Part shown: piece after piece, positions 58,186 to 64,000 of the stretch
Layout of the letters: each line of letters starts with the position of its first letter
How positions within the stretch are numbered: the stretch's first letter is position 1
Assembly: GCF_036898095.1 (NCBI RefSeq)
Contig: NC_090746.1
Span: 57,259,151 to 57,323,150, forward strand
Direction: 5' to 3'
Length of the DNA: 64,000 nt
Origin: Palaemon carinicauda
Taxonomy: Eukaryota > Arthropoda > Malacostraca > Decapoda > Palaemonidae
Notes under the pieces: model-generated
Databases searched by the model: none
What the model was told of the DNA's origin: nothing
Seen by the model: the letters and a program-made list of their open reading frames with translations, nothing else
Made by a program: the position numbers and the translations under genes

Positions 58186-59346
58186 GTACCCTTACTTTTG
58201 GTAAGTTATTCCAATTTAAAATGTTAATTATGATAGATTATATAATTCATATAAGGAATTCCCTGATAAGAAAAAATAATCTGTTATGCACCCATCCCAA
58301 TTCCCGAGGTAACAAAAATAAAAAAGCCAAAATCTGACTGTTTAAAGGAAACCCTAAATCGCTTGAAAACTGTTCGCCGGAAAAAAACAATCTCCCTTTG
58401 ATAACATGAACAATTTCCACACCAAAATATTTAAAGGTAATCCCCAGCATCCTTTGATAATAATGTTAAAAAAAAAAGAAAAAAAAAAACACCGCATATT
58501 CCATTTAAAAGTGGGGGAAATTGTACTTGCCAACAAAAGAAATCAGTTATAGAGTGCGTACATACATTGGAAGCTACTATAAACCCCTCTGGAAGTCATG
58601 AGGATTTATAAAATGCAATGAAACTCTAAACTTTAAAGAGTTCGATAAACAAATAACTAATGAAAGACTATATCGAACATTATTTTTCATGGTAAGAGCA
58701 CAAGTTACGACTTCTAACACCCACCGCTTCCTAGCGCTTCTCTAAACCAGCACCAAACACAAAGTATTTTTCTCAAATAAGCTATCTTGTTTTTTTATTG
58801 GTATACATCAAAATTTGCTGGTTCATAATAACAAATAGGTTGCTTGCCGGATTTTAATTTTCCTTCTTTTGTGTATCCACGTAATATTCCCCTTGAAATT
58901 CCGAGTTTAGAGAAGGCTTATTCATTATAACCTTTTCTTAACAACCTTTCTGATTTTTCGTTTAAAAATTCCGTTTTACCATTTCTAAATAAGAGAGGAA
59001 ACTACTGGTACCAAACATCTTGAGTAATGAAAGACATGAATTAAGTTGATCTCTCTCACTGTTATCGCGGAAGAAATAGGATACAGAATGAAGTAAAAGT
59101 ATTAAAATGTTAAGATAAATCCAGAGCTTACATACATTTTATATAGGCTATATATATAAAAAAAAAAATAATCGTCATATTTCCCATGACCTACTAACCT
59201 TAACATTTATAGATTTTCTGTCTTCTCCGACTAGACACAAATGTCAATATATAAATTATATTCATTGGGTAACCTAAAATTCTAAAAATAACAATGTTAC
59301 ATCAGGAACATTGGTTATGATGTGAAACAACCAATGGTCTTTAAAT
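58183..59346. other. No gene recognised
   Basis: AT-rich, no supportable feature. Confidence 0.45.
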
Positions 59347-59359
59347 ATATATATATATA

Positions 59360-59432
<73 letters not shown>

Positions 59433-59435
59433 ATG

Positions 59436-59486
<51 letters not shown>

Positions 59487-59503
59487 TATATATATATATA
59501 TAT
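59347..59503 (+). repeat. Compound (AT)n/(GT)n/(AT)n repeat
   Basis: AT tract, about 12 GT units at 59407-59432, then AT again with small interruptions. Confidence 0.96.
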
Positions 59504-59685
59504 TAAAGCAGTAAGAAAACATGGGATTTACTAAAATATGTAACAGCCTATAAGTGCTTCTTTCTGCCATTCTGACTCGATTATTTTTTTCGTGAGGTAA
59601 TGTGGCAATGTCTAAAAGCACAAAGTTTTCAATGAATTATTTGGGACATAAGAAATATTACGGAAATCCCATTACACACACAGAC

Positions 59686-59687
<2 letters not shown>

Positions 59688-59739
<52 letters not shown>
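59688..59739 (+). repeat. (TA)n microsatellite
   Basis: About 25 TA units flanked by CA-rich DNA on the left and GTGTGTG on the right. Confidence 0.95.
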
Positions 59740-59741
<2 letters not shown>

Positions 59742-60409
59742 GCACGTGTGTGTAGTAGAAATGTTATGCGTGTGAGAGGACTTATTTTCAATGAGGAAAA
59801 TAAAATCAGACTTAATAACTTAAACATATTCATCCCAAGACTCGTTAAGGAAGGTAAGAATATCATTTTTAAAATTACTAAAATGATTAAAATTATTATT
59901 AATATTATAATTAACATTATCAACAATCAAGCAAAAGACGATACAATTACAAAGCACCAGTTTAGCAACGTTAGGTGATTTCAATTGACTTTGTGCTCTT
60001 ATCAAAGTAAGAAAAATTCAAAGGAGAACATTGAGTACTTCAGTAGACTGCTTGAACACTCTTCAAGATAAAGAGGCCTAGAAACAATCAAATGTGTGTC
60101 TCTCTTAAATCGCCAACACCAGGTGTTATGATTGTGAAAATGCTTCCCCGTAATGAGTCATGCGTGCCTCTTACTAATTATGATCAATCAAGGCCCCATC
60201 GTACGAGGGCATTATTACCAAAGGTAATGCACGTGGGATGTGCATCCAAGATAATATAAATAAATTTATCCCAACTGCCAGGCTGTTCTAAATTCATCAA
60301 ATCTTCATAAATTAATTTACACTTGTGAGATATAGAACTATTGTTTGTGACTGAACAAAAAGTAAAGTGGATCTATTTTGACGTGTTTCTCTAGGCAACC
60401 TCATTTCAC
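59740..60409. other. No gene recognised
   Basis: AT-rich; CA/TG- and ATT-rich patches, no protein-like frame. Confidence 0.4.
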
Positions 60410-60720
60410 AGAAAAAAAAATGAGTAAAATAAAAATTAAAATGCAAAAAGGGAAAAATAAAGAACAAAAATGCGAAAAAATAAAAAAGGACAGAGGGAAA
60501 ATGAAAAAAAAAATAGAAAGGGGGAATATAAAAAAAGAACAGAAAAGGGAAAATAAAAAAGAACAAGAGGAAAATAAAAAAAAACAGTGGAAAATAAAAA
60601 ATAAGAGGAAAAATATAAAACGACAGAAAGAGAAAAAAAGAACAGAAAGATAAATTAAGAAATGCCAAAGTGGAAAAAAATAAATTGACAAAAAAGGAAA
60701 AAAAAAATAGAATACTCGCA
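60410..60720 (+). repeat. Polypurine A/G-rich low-complexity tract
   Basis: About 310 bases made almost wholly of A and G on the + strand, with scattered single T and C. The Lys-rich frame on + and Phe-rich frame on - are composition artefacts. Confidence 0.85.
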
Positions 60721-61505
60721 AAGTGTAACGCACAACCTATGTCATGTAGTGTGCACCTCCCACCAGCAAGTGTGTTTCTGCGTCCTTGCCCTGCTTTACT
60801 TACAAGGCTGTCCACGTTTCGTCGTAGAAACGTCAAAATCGATAAGAGGAAATTAGCAATCATGGAGGAATATCTACTAAATACATTATTTATCAAGTGT
60901 TAAGAGCTTTGGCAAACCTTTTGACCTTAGCCAGGTCTTAATTAAATGGAACGCGCGTGCAAGCACACCCACACACACGACATCTTTATTATTATTGAAT
61001 TGATGGTCACGTTTGTATACGTGCATCTGGTATTAAACAGAGCTATCGTTACAATACTAATTCACCCAGAAATGAAAATTTATGGATGGGTTTAAGCAAA
61101 CCTTTTATTAAACTTAAAGTCCTTGAATTCCAACAATACTAAAAACCAAAATGTTACTTGCAATATTACAAGCAACAGATCAATAACCGATACGGACACG
61201 CAACCAAGTAGAAATGTACCAATAATCTGGAAACGCATCTTTCCCACAGCGAGAAATGGGATTCCTTAATGCAAGACCAGAGAAGAAATTTTCAGCCTCA
61301 CGTAGCTGATACAACAAAACATATAGTTCCGTAAAAAACATCAAATACGACATTCAGTATACCTTTTATGAGGGAAGCTCGACCATCACAGCAAAACAAA
61401 ATCTAGTCATTTGAAAAAGTATCATCATTATCCAAGAAAGATTTGCAAAGTCGGCAGTCTAGTTCAACGATGGTCAAAAAAAAGAGAAAACCTTGCGTTC
61501 AAATG

Positions 61506-61509
<4 letters not shown>
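60721..61509. other. No gene recognised
   Basis: Mixed AT-rich DNA; short (CA)n at about 60967-60979. Nothing else supported. Confidence 0.4.

Positions 61510-61579
<70 letters not shown>
61510..61579 (+). repeat. (CT)n microsatellite
   Basis: About 34 units with one CC interruption near 61564. Confidence 0.97.
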
Positions 61580-61697
61580 ATGCATTTTACAAGCAAGGAA
61601 AACCACAAATCGCATTCATTATGAAACCGGTCCTTGAAGACATGTAACCTATACTAACAACTGAGCGCAGTTGTTGGTTGCTTGGCCGCCAAAATTT

Positions 61698-61722
61698 AGA
61701 GAGAGAGAGAGAGAGAGAGAGA

Positions 61723-61770
<48 letters not shown>
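61698..61770 (+). repeat. (GA)n microsatellite
   Basis: About 36 units, one AA interruption; opposite strand composition to the CT array 118 bp away. Confidence 0.97.
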
Positions 61771-61774
<4 letters not shown>

Positions 61775-61926
61775 TTATTCCCCAAGTCTTGGTAGGCCGG
61801 CTAAAGACTGACAGGTGAGGGGTGGGTGTCCATCTAAGCCTATCCTATTCAGATTTAATTTGAGGTGATTATCCAGCTTCACATCGTCAGCCATGACATA
61901 AGGCCCCAGAGTTATTACAAGTGATG

Positions 61927-61929
<3 letters not shown>

Positions 61930-62021
<92 letters not shown>
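61930..62021 (+). repeat. (GA)n microsatellite
   Basis: About 45 units with a GG interruption near 61988. Confidence 0.97.
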
Positions 62022-62022
<1 letters not shown>

Positions 62023-63986
62023 AAAATTATAAAAAAAAAAGTTATATAGAACACTTGGAAAATACACTGAAAAATTTTTGTAAAAATGCAAATTTTTACA
62101 CACATATAAAGACTAAATTAATATTCAAACAGTCACGAGGACCCATTTCCACACAGCGAAACTATGCAAGCGCAACAGGTGCAAATAATTGGCAACCATA
62201 TTTATCGTTATTTCAGAAATCTGACGTCACAGGGACTATAGTTAACGATGCCAGCAATAATAATTGTTACAAACATTTAGAGGTACAGAGGAAAATCAAA
62301 CTCCTTAAACCGTTTAAAGACGTTCACTTAATCCATAAATATTTTATAGAATACTTTCAAACTTTACAAAGTAACTGATAATTTCTTCAGTCTTATTGAG
62401 CCGAGAAATCAGCAGACTCAATTCAAGGATGTCAGAAACATAAGAGGCTACTGAGCTCCGAGCAGGTGTCCAATCTGTTGCCAAGGAAGCAACTTGATGG
62501 CTCTGTCTCCCTTGGCCCATTCCCTACAGTTATGAAGAGGGGGCCATGCTGTCATTGTCGACACATGCCATCATCAGCGTTACTAAAATACCTTTCGTTT
62601 TTCTTGAGTGCATGAAGTGGTATAAAACGTCTAGCAAATTGTATCTAATCTAGCTAAGAATTGTGTTTAAAATCAAATCAATTAAAATATTGTAATGGGA
62701 AAACTAATAAAAGAATAAGAAAACAGAAGTATCCAGAGTACAATAATGGCAATAATAATAATTACTATCGTACTAAAATCATTGCAGCTGTCTGATACAA
62801 CCCAATATTGTATCCTAGTATCATTGGCAAACTAAACTGATGTGATCCTAGTCACGCTGCATGGGCCTGCATTATTTGGTGATCCCTTGCCAAGTCAGCT
62901 CAATCTCCGTTAGTAATTAAACTCCTCTATTGTCCCCCAATTCCGCCTCGCCCAACTGGGGATATGCTCCATCTATGTGAAGATGACTATGTCTGTTCAA
63001 TCATAAGCTGCTGGGTTCGTTCGCATCTAGGATTATTGGGCTTGCTGTCCGTTAATAAAAGTTGAAATGTTGCTGTTGGTGTATTTATGACAAGTAAACT
63101 GCATCATTTCAAAACCTTGTTCGTTGTTTAAAATATTGGTCGTTTACTGTTGGGCACAGTGGTTCAAATTAAATTTCTTTAAATCGCGAACCTTTTTCCC
63201 TTAGATGTGGTAGCGCTAAAATTATTATTATTATTTTTTTTTTTTCCGAGAAAATATACATGGAGTGAGGTTGCTACCCCACGTCCTTCTTCTTCGATAT
63301 CTATGTCTTATGTGCAGACGGCATCTGTTAATTTCTTAATAGTCACCAATCCGAGCATCAATTTCGCTGAGCAAATGACAAGCGGCATGAGATTTGTTAC
63401 TGCCATGAGCCAGCATAACTTTTCAATTTGGAAACATTCGTGTAGGTCAAAACGAATAGTTATTAACTTGTCATACAAGGTTCTACTAAGTAATATAGGT
63501 ATACATAGGAAAAATAACGAAATGAGAGAATAAAATCACTAAAGACAGAGTTTTCATGCTAATAAATACTAAAAATCTAAGGTAATCAATTATATATCCA
63601 CTCACGGAAGTGTACATATACGGGGAAATTGAAGCAGATTGTTAATACGATATAGTGATGATAACGTAGTGAATCACTGATGAGACATCGAAATTAAAAC
63701 ATTAACCTTGCAAAAGAAAATTCAAAGTCATTCTTAGTATATTAAGCGTCTGTTTTCTAGCTAGTTGCCAAATCTAGTACGATGGGGAAGGTAAAGCGTG
63801 TAACTCTGGGACTCTGGCCTTGCCTTGTTTACCTGAAAGAACGGATTAGCCGTTTCGTTTAGCCGCATTTGTTTATAAAAACTTAATTTTTATCAATTGG
63901 GAAATTATCTATACTTCAAGTCATTTTATAAATTTTCACAACATAATCTGAGTAATTAGACAAAGCATCAACAAATAAAAACTTAC
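62022..63986. other. No gene recognised
   Basis: Unclassified DNA. Less AT-rich stretches at about 62440-62560 and 62830-63060 may be dispersed repeats. An ATT/T run lies at about 63221-63245. Open frames at 62055-62378 and 63207-63533 show no domain or protein-like signature and are not called. Confidence 0.4.
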
Positions 63987-64000
63987 TTCAGACGCTTGTC
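63987..64000 (-). CDS. Possible end of the preceding PINK1 exon, cut by the window edge
   Basis: On the - strand the last 14 bases read GACAAGCGTCTGAA followed by a perfect GTAAGT donor (63981-63986). If phase 0, as the exon at 54537 requires, the codons end QASE and join to EAISR. This is only a splice-site and phase match over four codons, so it is weak. Confidence 0.25.

Noticed and set aside
60312..60896. 194-codon Phe-rich - strand frame resembling a membrane protein
   Set aside because: Complement of a polypurine tract; hydrophobicity is a composition artefact.
62055..62378. 107-codon + strand frame
   Set aside because: No recognisable family, no splice or promoter context; length is within chance for this region.

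Overview
The window looks like nuclear DNA of a decapod crustacean, most likely a shrimp. It is AT-rich, with genes of many small exons spread over kilobases of intron, long (CT)n, (GA)n and (AT)n arrays, fragments of an RTE-like LINE family, and DIRS1-type tyrosine-recombinase retrotransposons, which are known to be common in decapods. The organism is inferred from this texture and from the invertebrate type of the two host genes; nothing here names a species.

Two host genes lie tail to tail. On the + strand the last three coding exons of exportin-4 (XPO4) occupy 9-5634; the gene starts before the window. On the - strand nine exons of the mitochondrial kinase PINK1 run from 54537 down to the stop codon at 18513. 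Their phases match at every junction and they total 1803 nt (600 codons plus stop). They cover the kinase domain and the C-terminal extension; the N-terminal targeting and membrane part is missing and probably lies past 64000. The roughly 12 kb between the two 3' ends holds no recognisable host gene, only a LINE tail, simple repeats and a 42-bp tandem repeat.

PINK1 introns are loaded with transposons. The 18-kb intron between 41857 and 23664 holds DIRS element A (25624-31755, 5' end missing), DIRS element B (31756-38285, both ends present, lying directly against A), a palindromic dispersed repeat, two LINE tails in opposite orientation and a 1.0-kb terminal-inverted-repeat transposon. The intron between 51067 and 44405 holds DIRS element C (44429-50930). 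All three DIRS elements read in the same direction as PINK1. Each keeps gag, RT/RNase H and tyrosine recombinase segments, all broken by stops, frameshifts or deletions. Each also keeps an internal complementary region that joins the sequences of its two outer ends, the signature of the circular-DNA DIRS replication route. Element C has two 159-bp inverted terminal repeats that are identical. XPO4 introns hold a fourth DIRS-like RT fragment (about 960-1890) and the endonuclease end of a LINE.

Beyond 54.6 kb the window is intronic or intergenic: simple repeats, a dispersed repeat rich in nuclear-receptor half-sites, another dispersed repeat and a polypurine stretch. The most interesting observations are the preserved end/ICR architecture with a shared AAAATG-like core, outward-facing splice-donor consensus sites at the element ends, insertion of element C 23 nt from a PINK1 3' splice site, the long RNase H/recombinase reading-frame overlap, and the unusually long acidic insert in the PINK1 N-lobe.
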